From Anaerolineae bacterium (GTDB lineage Bacteria; Chloroflexota; Anaerolineae; JAAYZQ01), in assembly GCA_016929795.1 (NCBI GenBank), contig JAFGIA010000187.1, positions 1 through 42,104 of the forward strand: a DNA stretch of 42,104 nucleotides, in the 5' to 3' direction. Below the pieces are notes generated by a model, which saw nothing but the letters and a program-made list of their open reading frames with translations, was not told the origin of the DNA and did no database searches. Below are positions 31,044 through 40,200 of this stretch, one piece after another (the stretch's first letter is position 1; each line of letters begins with the position of its first letter). A program made the translations under genes and the position numbers.

Positions 31044-33275
31044 TCATCCGAGGGCGCGCGCGACGAGGTAGGCCAGGCGCGTGCGCCAGGGGACGGCCTG
31101 GCCGGTGAGCTGCCCACGAAAGATGCGCTCTACCTGCGCCACCTCTTCGGCCGACAGGCGCCGGCGCAGGTGGGCGGCGTAGGAGGGGCGGTCGCTGTCG
31201 CTGCCCGGGGGGGCGAACCAGCGATCGAGGGCCGCCTGGCCGACCAGCAGCTCGCCCGGCTGCACTTCTTCGTCGACCGCTACTTCGGCCAGGCCGGCCG
31301 CCTCGGCGGCACGGCGGAGATCGCCCGCGTCCCAGGTCACCAGGGGGTCGTCGCCCGCCAGGTAGATGGCCTCTTCGGCCTCGATCAGGCGCGCGCGCAC
31401 GTCCTCGTCCAGGGCCGACAGGTCGACCAGGTCGTAGAGGCGCTGGGCGCCGCGCACCACGGTCTCGGCCAGGCTGAGGCGGCCGCCGGGCCGCAGCCAG
31501 TGGGCGAGCTCGCGCAGTGCCGCCGCCTTGTCGGGCAATGGCCCGAGGGCGTTGCGGCCGACAACCGCGTCAAAGCGCAGGCCGGCCTCGCCGCGGAGGG
31601 CGAGCAGGTCGCCGAGCTCGGCGGGATCGCCGGCGAGCACGACGGGGCGCTGTAATTCAGGCAGGCGCGCGGCTTGCTGGCGGAGGCCCTCGGCGGCCTC
31701 GCGGTCGCGGGCCAGGGCCCAGGTGCCGCCCTCGGGGGCGCGGCGCAGCGCTTCCCAGGTGAGGAGGCCGGCGCCGGCGTGGAGATCGAGGACGACGTGG
31801 TGGCGCTGGACCGCGGCCGCGTCGAGCACGCGGTCGCGCACGCGGCCCAGACGCTCGCCGGCGTTGTCGACGGTGCGCTGCAGCCAGCGGTCGTGCTGGC
31901 GCGCGCCGGGGTCGAAGGTCAGGATCTCGAGGTGCGAACCGCCCTCGACCATGGCGGCGAGCTGCGCCTCGCGGCGGCGGGCCACCTGCTCGCGGATGGC
32001 GCGCTCGTAGCCCTGGTCGCCAGGGTCGTAGAAGGTGCGCCCCTGGAGGGCGGCGGGCAGGTACTGCTGCGCCACCCAATGGTCGCGGTAGGCGTGGGGG
32101 TAGAGGTAGCCCTCGCCGTGGCCAAAGCCCTCCTTGTCGCGGCTGCCGTCGCGCAGGTGGGCCGGCACCTCGCCCTCGCGCTCCTGCTCGACGACGGCCA
32201 GGGCGTCGAAAAAAGCAAAGAGCGAGTTTGACTTGGGCGCTGTGGCCAGGTAAAGGGCGGCCTCGGCCAGGTGAAAGCGCCCCTCGGGCAGGCCGACGCG
32301 GTCAAAGACCTCGGCGCAGGCGTTGACCACGCGCACGGCGTGGGGATCGGCCAGGCCGACGTCCTCGCCGGCAAAGATCAACATGCGGCGAAAGAGGAAG
32401 CGTGGGTCCTCGCCGGCATAGACCATCTTGGCCAGCCAGTAGAGGGCGGCGTCGGGGTCGCTGCCGCGCAATGACTTGATAAAGGCGCTGATGGTGTCAT
32501 AGTGATAGTCGCCGTCCTTGTCATAGAGGACGGCGCGGCGCTGGATGCTCTCCTCGGCCACGGCCATGTCGACGACGATGGCGCCGTCGTCGCCGGGCGG
32601 GGTGGTCTCGACGGCCAGCTCGAGGGCGTTGAGGACGCCGCGGGCGTCGCCGTTGGCGACGTTGACGAGGTGGTCGAGGGCGTCGTGGTGCAGGTCGACG
32701 GCCAGCCGGCCATAGCCGCGCTCCGGGTCGGCGAGGGCCTGGCGGGCGATGGCGCGCAGATCGTCATCGGTCAGCGGCTTGAACTGAAAGATGCGGCTGC
32801 GGCTGACGAGGGGGCGGTTGACGCTGAAATAGGGGTTCTCGGTGGTGGCACCGATGAGGACCACGGTGCCGTTCTCGACCCAGGGCAGGAGCGCGTCCTG
32901 CTGGGCCTTGTTCCAGCGGTGCACTTCGTCGACAAAGAGGATGGTGCGCCGGCCGTGGAGGGCCAGCCGCTCCTGGGCCTCCCTGGTGACGCGCCGCACG
33001 TCGGCCACGCCGGCCAGCACGGCGTTGAGGGTCTCAAAGTGGCTGCGGGTGGTGTGGGCGATGACGGCGGCCAGGGTGGTCTTGCCGGTGCCGGGCGGGC
33101 CGTAGAAGATGACCGACGAGAGCTGGTCGGCCTGGATGGCGCGGCGGAGGAGGCGGCCGGGGCCGACGATGTGCGCCTGGCCGGCGAATTCGTCCAGCGT
33201 GCGCGGGCGCATGCGCGCCGCCAGCGGCGCGCCCTTGGCGATCCGTTCTTCACGGGCGAGATCGAACAGGTCCAT
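31044..33275 (-). CDS. rarA: RarA/MgsA AAA+ ATPase fused to a SAM methyltransferase-like domain
   Basis: A 743-residue fusion. Residues about 1-430 are RarA (MgsA), a clamp-loader-like ATPase acting at stalled replication forks: MDLFDLAREERIAKGAPLAA, Walker A GPPGTGKTT, Walker B ILFVDEVHR, sensor 1 GATTENP, and the tetramerisation domain with HYDTISAFIKSLRGSDPDAA. Residues about 450-743 form a Rossmann methyltransferase-like domain with motif I VVLDLHAGAGLLTWEAL and WLRPGGRLSLAE. A RarA fusion with an extra C-terminal domain is known from cyanobacteria and related groups (PRK13341-type). The ATG at 33275 matches the family N-terminus; a promoter is so close that the mRNA is probably leaderless. 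Whether the methyltransferase is active is unknown. Confidence 0.9.
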   Translation of the reverse strand: MDLFDLAREERIAKGAPLAARMRPRTLDEFAGQAHIVGPGRLLRRAIQADQLSSVIFYGPPGTGKTTLAAVIAHTTRSHFETLNAVLAGVADVRRVTREAQERLALHGRRTILFVDEVHRWNKAQQDALLPWVENGTVVLIGATTENPYFSVNRPLVSRSRIFQFKPLTDDDLRAIARQALADPERGYGRLAVDLHHDALDHLVNVANGDARGVLNALELAVETTPPGDDGAIVVDMAVAEESIQRRAVLYDKDGDYHYDTISAFIKSLRGSDPDAALYWLAKMVYAGEDPRFLFRRMLIFAGEDVGLADPHAVRVVNACAEVFDRVGLPEGRFHLAEAALYLATAPKSNSLFAFFDALAVVEQEREGEVPAHLRDGSRDKEGFGHGEGYLYPHAYRDHWVAQQYLPAALQGRTFYDPGDQGYERAIREQVARRREAQLAAMVEGGSHLEILTFDPGARQHDRWLQRTVDNAGERLGRVRDRVLDAAAVQRHHVVLDLHAGAGLLTWEALRRAPEGGTWALARDREAAEGLRQQAARLPELQRPVVLAGDPAELGDLLALRGEAGLRFDAVVGRNALGPLPDKAAALRELAHWLRPGGRLSLAETVVRGAQRLYDLVDLSALDEDVRARLIEAEEAIYLAGDDPLVTWDAGDLRRAAEAAGLAEVAVDEEVQPGELLVGQAALDRWFAPPGSDSDRPSYAAHLRRRLSAEEVAQVERIFRGQLTGQAVPWRTRLAYLVARALG

Positions 33276-33282
33276 AACACGC

Positions 33283-33311
33283 ATTCTAATGGAAGAGTGG
33301 CAAACCGTCAA
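33283..33311 (-). promoter_or_regulatory. Promoter of rarA, predicted leaderless transcript
   Basis: On the minus strand, TTGACG (plus 33306-33311), a 17-nt spacer and TAGAAT (33283-33288). The -10 ends 7 nt before the ATG at 33275, so transcription should start at or next to the A of the start codon. No Shine-Dalgarno sequence is present, which agrees with leaderless translation. Confidence 0.7.
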
Positions 33312-33344
33312 GGGAGGATGGGAAGAATGGAGGCCGCGGACAAG

Positions 33345-33373
33345 TTGTCCTTCCGCTGAATCTGTGATACACT
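33345..33373 (+). promoter_or_regulatory. Promoter of the toxin-antitoxin pair
   Basis: TTGTCC (33345-33350), a 17-nt spacer and TACACT (33368-33373), 43 nt before the antitoxin ATG, which has AGGAG at 33411-33415. Confidence 0.6.
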
Positions 33374-33416
33374 GGCAACCAGGTTACTCTAGTTCTAAGG
33401 GAAGCGAGGTAGGAGC

Positions 33417-33719
33417 ATGACCGTCGATGTGTTGGTTCGTCGTGAGACACGAGGCCGATACCGGGCGACCGTGCTCGGATGGCCAGAGTGCACGGTGGTG
33501 GCGCCCAATCGCGAAGAGGCGATAGAGCGCACCCGCCAGTGCCTCATCGATCTGCTCGCCGCGTCCGAGATCGTCCAGTTGGACGTCGATGTACTGCAAG
33601 CATCTTCTGCTCCGGACACATTCGCGGGAATGTGGGCAGATGATGAAACATTCGACGAGTTTTTAGGGATGATAGAGGCGAACCGCCGCCAGGTAGATGC
33701 AGACGAGGCGCAGCCTTGA
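33417..33719 (+). CDS. Putative antitoxin (HicB-like N-terminus, VapB-like tail)
   Basis: A 100-residue protein upstream of a PIN-domain toxin. The N-terminal half (GRYRATVLGWPECTVVAPNR, then EEAIERTRQCLIDLL) is like the HicB partial RNase H fold. The C-terminal segment DTFAGMWADDETFDEFLGMI and ANRRQVDADEAQ is the 'FAGM..DD..FDE....I...RR..D' tail common in antitoxins paired with PIN toxins; it presumably wraps into the toxin active site. The stop overlaps the toxin TTG start (TTGA). Function is inferred from the pair. Confidence 0.75.
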   Translation: MTVDVLVRRETRGRYRATVLGWPECTVVAPNREEAIERTRQCLIDLLAASEIVQLDVDVLQASSAPDTFAGMWADDETFDEFLGMIEANRRQVDADEAQP

Positions 33720-34138
33720 CACAGCTTTTCATCCTGGACACCGACCATATCACACTCTACCAGCGTGGAGATCCGCAGGTGACCGGCCACGTCACCCGGA
33801 CACCCAGGGACCTGGTGGCGACCAGTATTGTCACCTACGAAGAGCAACTGCGCGGCAGGTTGGCCGTCGTCCGCCAGGCGCAAACCGCGGAGCGCCTTGC
33901 TTTGGCATATCAACGCCTGCATGAGATGCACGCCTTTTTCTGTGCCATCCGGTTGGTGGACTTTGATCCGTCCACCGCCAAGATCTATGAGGCTCTGCGC
34001 AAGGAGTACCGCCGTCTGGGCAAGATGGACCTGCGTATCGCTGCTACAGTGCTAGCCAACGACGGGGTACTCGTCACGCGCAATCAAAGTGATTTTGGAC
34101 AGATTGCGGATTTGTCGACGGAGGATTGGTCCACTTGA
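33716..34138 (+). CDS. vapC: VapC-type PIN-domain ribonuclease toxin
   Basis: A 140-residue PIN-domain protein, normally an RNA endonuclease neutralised by its antitoxin. The acidic Mg-binding residues are visible: Asp in LDTDHITLYQRG, Glu in SIVTYEEQL, Asp in KMDLRIAA, and Asp in TRNQSDFGQI. The TTG start at 33716 overlaps the antitoxin stop, giving coupled translation. The N-terminal LDTDH and LYQRG mark the subgroup frequent in cyanobacteria and Chloroflexota. No separate ribosome site is seen. Confidence 0.88.
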   Translation: MTQLFILDTDHITLYQRGDPQVTGHVTRTPRDLVATSIVTYEEQLRGRLAVVRQAQTAERLALAYQRLHEMHAFFCAIRLVDFDPSTAKIYEALRKEYRRLGKMDLRIAATVLANDGVLVTRNQSDFGQIADLSTEDWST

Positions 34139-34187
34139 AATAGAAGCCATGTCCCACGAATTTGGCAGCAATCACCCTAGAAAAACC

Positions 34188-34226
34188 GGAAGGCTGCCCA
34201 ACCTTCCAGCCTTCCAATCTTCCAGC
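34188..34226. repeat. CTTCC low-complexity tract
   Basis: GGAAGGCTGCCCAACCTTCC followed by repeated CTTCCA-type units. It resembles the GTTGGAAGATTGGA sequence at about 15004-15018. It lies in the 153-nt convergent gap between vapC and the large surface protein gene. Confidence 0.5.
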
Positions 34227-34230
34227 TTTA

Positions 34231-34272
34231 CAAAAAGAGGCCCCGCACCCGGGTGGAGCCGGGTGCGGGGCC
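34231..34272 (-). terminator. Rho-independent terminator of the large surface protein gene
   Basis: A perfect 14-bp GC-rich stem, GGCCCCGCACCCGG (34239-34252) with its complement (34259-34272), around a 6-nt loop. On the minus strand it is followed by TCTTTTTG. It begins 19 nt after the stop of the minus-strand gene. The plus strand has no T-run after the stem, so it serves the minus strand only. Confidence 0.93.
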
Positions 34273-34291
34273 GCGGGAGACTGCCGGGGCA

Positions 34292-37200
34292 CTACCTGTT
34301 AACCAACGGTAGGAAGAACAAGTAGCCGCCCGTGCCGAGTCGCTGGGAGAGTGGGCCGTAGGTGGCGGTGCGCATTTGGGTGTCGACGGCGATGAGCCAG
34401 TAGTAGTAGGTGGCGCCAGGTGCGACGGCGTTGTCGACAAACTCATAGGTGGCGCCGACAGGGCTGCCGGGTGCGTAGCTCAGGATGAGGTCGGCGTGGA
34501 GACGAGTGCGCGGGCCTGCCGGCGACTCGGCACGCTCGAGGTAGAAGCCGAGATTGTCCAGCTCGGTAGCGGTCTCCCAATGGAGAATGATACTCCCGGA
34601 GCCGAGCGTGCTCCAGAAGCGGGATAGGGCCACGGCGGTGGGGTAAAAGTCACGGCGATAGCCTTCCACCTCGCCGTTTTCGGCCAGGCCGGTGGGCGAG
34701 ATGTAGGTCATGGTGGTGCGATCGTACAGGCGGAAGCGCATATAGATGTTGTAGCCGGGGTTGGCGGCCGACGGGATCTCGACGGTGAGGAGGTGAGTAG
34801 CCGAGATCAGATCTCCAAAGACGATCATCTCGCCCGCACCAAAGGAGCCGTCGCCATTCCAGTCGAACCAGCCGACCAGGTAGCCGTTGTCGCCCGTGAC
34901 GGTAGCTGTGATGTTTACGCTCGTGCCAGCCGCCCAGTTGGCGGCTGAGAATTCGATCCCGTCGTCATACCCGTCGCCCGAGGCATCGGTCGTGGGGCTG
35001 CCATCCGCCTCAGAGTCGACCGCGGCGCCGAGCCACAGGTCGCCCAGGATGTGCCCTGCTCCTGCGCTGGCCACAAGGGTGTCATAGAAGTAGTCGTTGT
35101 CATAGTCGTCGGGCAGGTCGTCATAGTCGATCTCTTCGTAGAAGCCAAAGTCCTGGTCGGTGACGTCGGCCCCATTGATCGTGACTGTGTTAAAGCTCTG
35201 GACCTCGGGTGTATTGTTGGGGGTGGCGGTCAGGGCCATCCGATCCAGGCGGCCTCTGCGATCGACAGAGACTGTGTACGTGCCGCCGTCGGGCAAGTTG
35301 CCAAAGCTGTAGTAGCCAGTGCTGTCTGTCGTCGTCTCGCCTACGATCTGGCCATCGCGCCACAGGTAGATCGGGATGCCTTCGTATGGAGTATCCGCAC
35401 CGCTGTTGTACGTATCGCCTGTGCCATCAACTGTGCTGCCGGCGTCAAAGAAGACATGACCGCTGATGCTGTAGCCGTTTTGATCGTAGTAGCGGTAGCC
35501 AAAGTCCATCTCCAGGTTACAGTCGCCGGTGCACGCGACGCTATTGACCTCGGTCACGGCCCCGGTGCTGTCGATCACGATGTCGGTGACGACGCTGTCG
35601 GGCGAAGTGGTCCCATCGTCGCGGTCGTAGGTGGCGGTGAGGCCTGCCGGCAGGGTAGCCGTATCCACACGGACACGATAGCTCCCAGCACCCAGGTCGC
35701 CAAAGTAGTAGTAACCGTCAGAATCGGTCACGGTAGACTCGGTCTGGACCCAGGCGCTACCGTTCCACCAATCCAGGTACATGGTCACATAGGCGATGCC
35801 GCCTTCGTCGTCGTCCTGGACGCCATCCCCGTTGTTGTCGAACCAGACATAGTCGCCGATGACGGCCGGCGGCTGGTAGCCAAAGTCGCGGCTCAGGTCG
35901 ACCTGCCCGGTGCGGAGGTTGACACCCGAGGCGCCGTCGCATAGCCCGGTGCCGGTGCAGGGCTCGAGCCAGTCGGGGTCGCCGCTCTGCGTGTAGGTGG
36001 TGGGGACGCCGCTTTCGACCATGACCACATAGCTGCCCGCAGCCAGGCCGCTAAAGAGATAGAAGCCGTCGCTGTCGGTTGTATCTGTCGTCGCCGTAGC
36101 CGTGATGACGTCGCCGCTGTCATAGTAACCGTTGTCGTTGGTGTCATCCCAGGTATAGAGCCTGAGCGTGACACCGCTGATGCCCGGCTCATCCTCGTCC
36201 TGGTTGCCATTGCCGTTGGTGTCCAGCCACACGCGGTCGCCGATGGCGGCCAGCGGTGTGAAGCCAAAGTCGCGGTCGAGATCGGTGCTGCCGCCGCTGA
36301 TGGTGGCGCTTTGGGTCGTCGGCGTGCTGGGCACGTAGGTAAAGCCGCCGGGGCCTTCGGGGATGTTTTCCGCCGCCGTGTCCACGATGACACGGTAGCT
36401 GCCGTCGGGCAGGTTGTCAAAGAGGTACTTGCCGTCGGCGCCGGTGACGGCGGTCTCGACGGTCACCCAGTTGCCGTCGCCGTTGAGGTCGATCTGCAGG
36501 GTGACCGTGACGCCGGCGATGCCGGTTTCCTGCGGGCCGGCCTGGGTACCGTCGCCGTTCATGTCACGCCAGACGGTGTCGCCGATGGCGCCGGTGCCAC
36601 TCGGCGCGTAGCCAAAGTCGACGTCGGTCACGCTGCTGTAGGTGGCATTGACCGTGACGGAGGCCGCCTGGTTGTCGCAGGTGGCACAGGCATAGGGCCT
36701 TTCATCATAGTCCTCGGTCTCACCATACTGCGCCGGGATGCCCGAGCGATCGACGACGACGGTGTAGGTATCGGTGATCAGGTCGGTGAAGGTATAGACG
36801 CCGTAGGCGTCGGTGGTGGTGGTGGCGACGATCGCGCCGGTGCTGGAGTAGAGGGTGACGGTGATGCCGGCAAAGCCCGGCTCGCCCGTGTCGAGGTCGG
36901 CGTTTACGTTCCAGTCGGCATAGACCGTGCCGCCGAGGGTATAGTCGCCTTCCTGGTGGTAGGCAAAGTCGACGTCGGTGACGAGCGTCCCGCCCGACAG
37001 CGTATAGGTGCCGCTGGTGTTGTCGTCGGGAATACCACCCGGATCGACAGTCTGGTCCCAGGTGATGCTGGAGGCGTAGGGCAGGGTCGAAGGATCGACG
37101 ACTATATAGTAGCTGCCATCACCCAGGTCGCTAAAGATGTAGGAGCCATCGGGATTGGTGGTGGTGGTGGCGATGAGGTTGTTGCCGCTATCGTAGAGCC

Positions 37201-40200
37201 ACACCGTGACGCCGCCAAACCCCTCGTCACCCGGGTCGCGGTCAGCCAGCCCATCGTGATCGTGCCACACGGAGCCCATGATGGTGTTGGGGACCTGGTA
37301 GCCAAAGTCAACGTCCAGCTCGCAGTTGGCGGTACAAGGCACCCCGCCGATCGAGTCGACAGTTCCACCATCGACAACGACGGAAACAGAGTTGTCTGCT
37401 CCACCGCCGTCAAAGTCGACGGTGGGCGTAAAGGTCGAGCCAGGCAGCGTGCTGGTGTCCACCGATACGGTATAGGTGCCATCCAGCAGGCCGGTGAAGA
37501 GGTAATACCCGTCCGCGTCGGTGGTGGTCGTGATCTCGGTGCCCGGGGGGTAATCGACGCCGTCGACGGTAATCGTGACATCCGCGGTGAGGGTGATCAC
37601 CACGCCGGCAATGCCCACTTCGCCCGTGTCCTGCACGCCATCACCGTCCGTGTCGTTCCACACCCAGTCGCCGAGGCGGGCGGTTTGCGTGACGGTGTTG
37701 GTCACGCTGTCGGTGGCGTCGTTGGCGGGGATGCCGTTGGTAAAGTAGGCATTGTCCACGGTGGCGGTGTTGGTGATGGTGGTAAGGGCGATGCCATCCC
37801 TGGCGCGGAAGGTCACGGTGACGATCTCGGTCCCGCCGGCGTAGAGGGGGCCGAGGTTGTTCCAGTAGATGGTGCCGGTATTGGCGTAGGGGGTGGAGCC
37901 GCCGGTGGTGACGCTCGATTGCACCGGTTCGGCGGAGTAGAACTCGAGCTTGGCCGCGTCGTAGGTATCGGTGAGGGGCAGGGGATCGATGGTGGTGTTG
38001 GGCGCGTCGCCGCCGCAGAGTTGATCGGTGGTGATACGGAAGCCGACGGCATCCAGGGCAATGTAGTTGTAGTACTGGCCTCCAGCTCCGCCTGCCACAA
38101 GCTCTACTACATAGCGGCTTCCGTTAAATGCGCTGAGCGTCAACGTGCTTGTGGCAATGTTGGAGATCTCGAGCACGAATGGCGTGTTTTCGGCATAGGT
38201 GTTGAGAGTAACTCCCGTATAGGTCTGTGTATGAACAGTAACATCATCAGTCGTCGCGGCCGTGCCCTGCGTGTCAATAACATACACGTCTAGCTGGTCA
38301 GTGGACCTGAAAGTAGAACCAGATGGGTCAACAATCTCGATCGCCATTAACACATCGACTTGCCCGAGCGAACCCAACTGTGTTCCGAGTGCGAAGTTCG
38401 TAACGCCGATTTCCTCCTGCGTGTTGGCGAATTCCGATGAGGCATATGCTCCATCAGGGCCATCTGCACCCAGGGCGTTTTGATAGGGGTACCATTCTTT
38501 GTTCCCACCGATTGTGGTGTAATTGGCATCATAACCACTGCCCCAGACGGTATACTGGCAATACTGCGGCGTAGCCGTGCCATCTCCCGGCAAGATGTTG
38601 TTGAGATCGATGGTGTAGGAAACAAGTTGATCCTCCAGCGCCGGGCTGGGGCCGATCAGAGCCTTGTCCAGCGTCAGCGCGGGGACAAAGCCAAAGTCGT
38701 TGTCGGGGCTGGTGACGGGGTCGGTGGTGACATGACCCGAATCGAGGTCGACGTAGAGGCTGGTGTCGGTGGTGTTGGTCCAGCCAGGGTGGCTATCCTG
38801 CACCGAGCCGACGTCGACGCGGTACTCGCCATCGGGCAGGTTGGTGAAGCTGTACTCGCCGGTGGTGGCGTTGCTCACCATCTCGTCCCACATCACCCAG
38901 CCGTGGGTGGTGCTGATATAGAGGGTGACGGTGATGCCGGGAATGGGCGCCTCGTCGGTATCGTACAGCTCGTTGGCAAAGTTGTTGCCATCCCCGTCAT
39001 CCTCGAACACGGTGCCGGTGATGGTGTTGCTGCCCGTCACCTTGATTGGAGCGTCGTCACAGGCGAAGGGATCGGCGTCGCCCAGGCCGATGCAGGCGTC
39101 ATTGATGAGGATGGCGTCGCCGGTGTAGCCGGTGGGCACGCCGGCCTCGAACCAGACACTGCCACTGCCGCCCGCGGGCAAGGGCGCGCTGAGCCACCAC
39201 TGGAGCGCGGCCACGTTGCTGGCGGGGGTGGGTTCGGTGGTGACCCAGGTCGTGCCGTTGTAGTAGCGGACCGTGGCGGTGATGCCGTTGGAGATATTAT
39301 AGTCGGCACTGCCAGCCACGTACTCCATGCCTTCCGGGATGGTGTCGCTGATCACCAGCGGCATGTTGATCCCGCTGCTGCTGAGGCTCAGCCCGACGGG
39401 CGTGGTGCCCGCGTTGGCAAAGGAGATGGTAAAGGTGGTGGTTCCGCCGGCCGCAATCGTGTCCGGGTCGCTGCTCTTGTCGATCGTCACTTCGGGCGCC
39501 AGGCTTTGCACCGTCGGCACACTCGTGCCATAGTCGCCGTTGAACTTTTCGTTGTCAAAGCCGGAAGCCGCTTCCTGGTAGGGGGTCAGCCCCACGCTGC
39601 ACGGCCCGTCGAGGGCCAGGAATGTGTAATAGACCTCGCCGAGCACATTCGTATTGTCGTCCGGCAGGTCGGTAAAGTAGAGGCTGTTGTCGATGGGAAT
39701 GATCTCCTGGGTGCCGCCGCCGCGGGTGACGGTCAGCACGCCGGTGACCCCGATCAAGCGGAAACAGCCGGGGTCAAAGTCGGCCTGGCTGATCGGCTGC
39801 AGCCAGGCGTTATAGTCGGGCACATAGTTCTCGTCGTTGTCAAAGCCAAAGCGCACGTTGCCCAGGCTGTAGAGGACACCGGTGGTGGTGACGACGTCGC
39901 CCACGTTCACGGTGTCATCTTCGGTGTTGAACCAACGCCCGAGGGGGTTGGGCTCGATCTTGTTGGCCATGGCCGAGATCTCGTTGCGCATGGTCATGGT
40001 CCAGGTCTTGGTGGCTGTGGCCGGCCCGTCGGCTGTGCCCCAGATGGTAAAGGGCAGCGAGAAATCGTCGTCGGGCTTGACCGAGGGGCCCCAGAGCGGG
40101 TCGGCGGTGCAGGGCGGTTCCTGCCATGCTCCTCCGACGTTCTCGCAGGCGGGGTATTCGATGGTCCAGTATTGGTAGCGGCACTCGCCGGCGGGGATGG

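Noticed and set aside
34900..39100. Possible CRISPR-like or tandem DNA repeat array
   Set aside because: The periodicity is that of diverged SdrD B-like protein domains of about 110-130 residues; DNA units are not identical and have no spacers.
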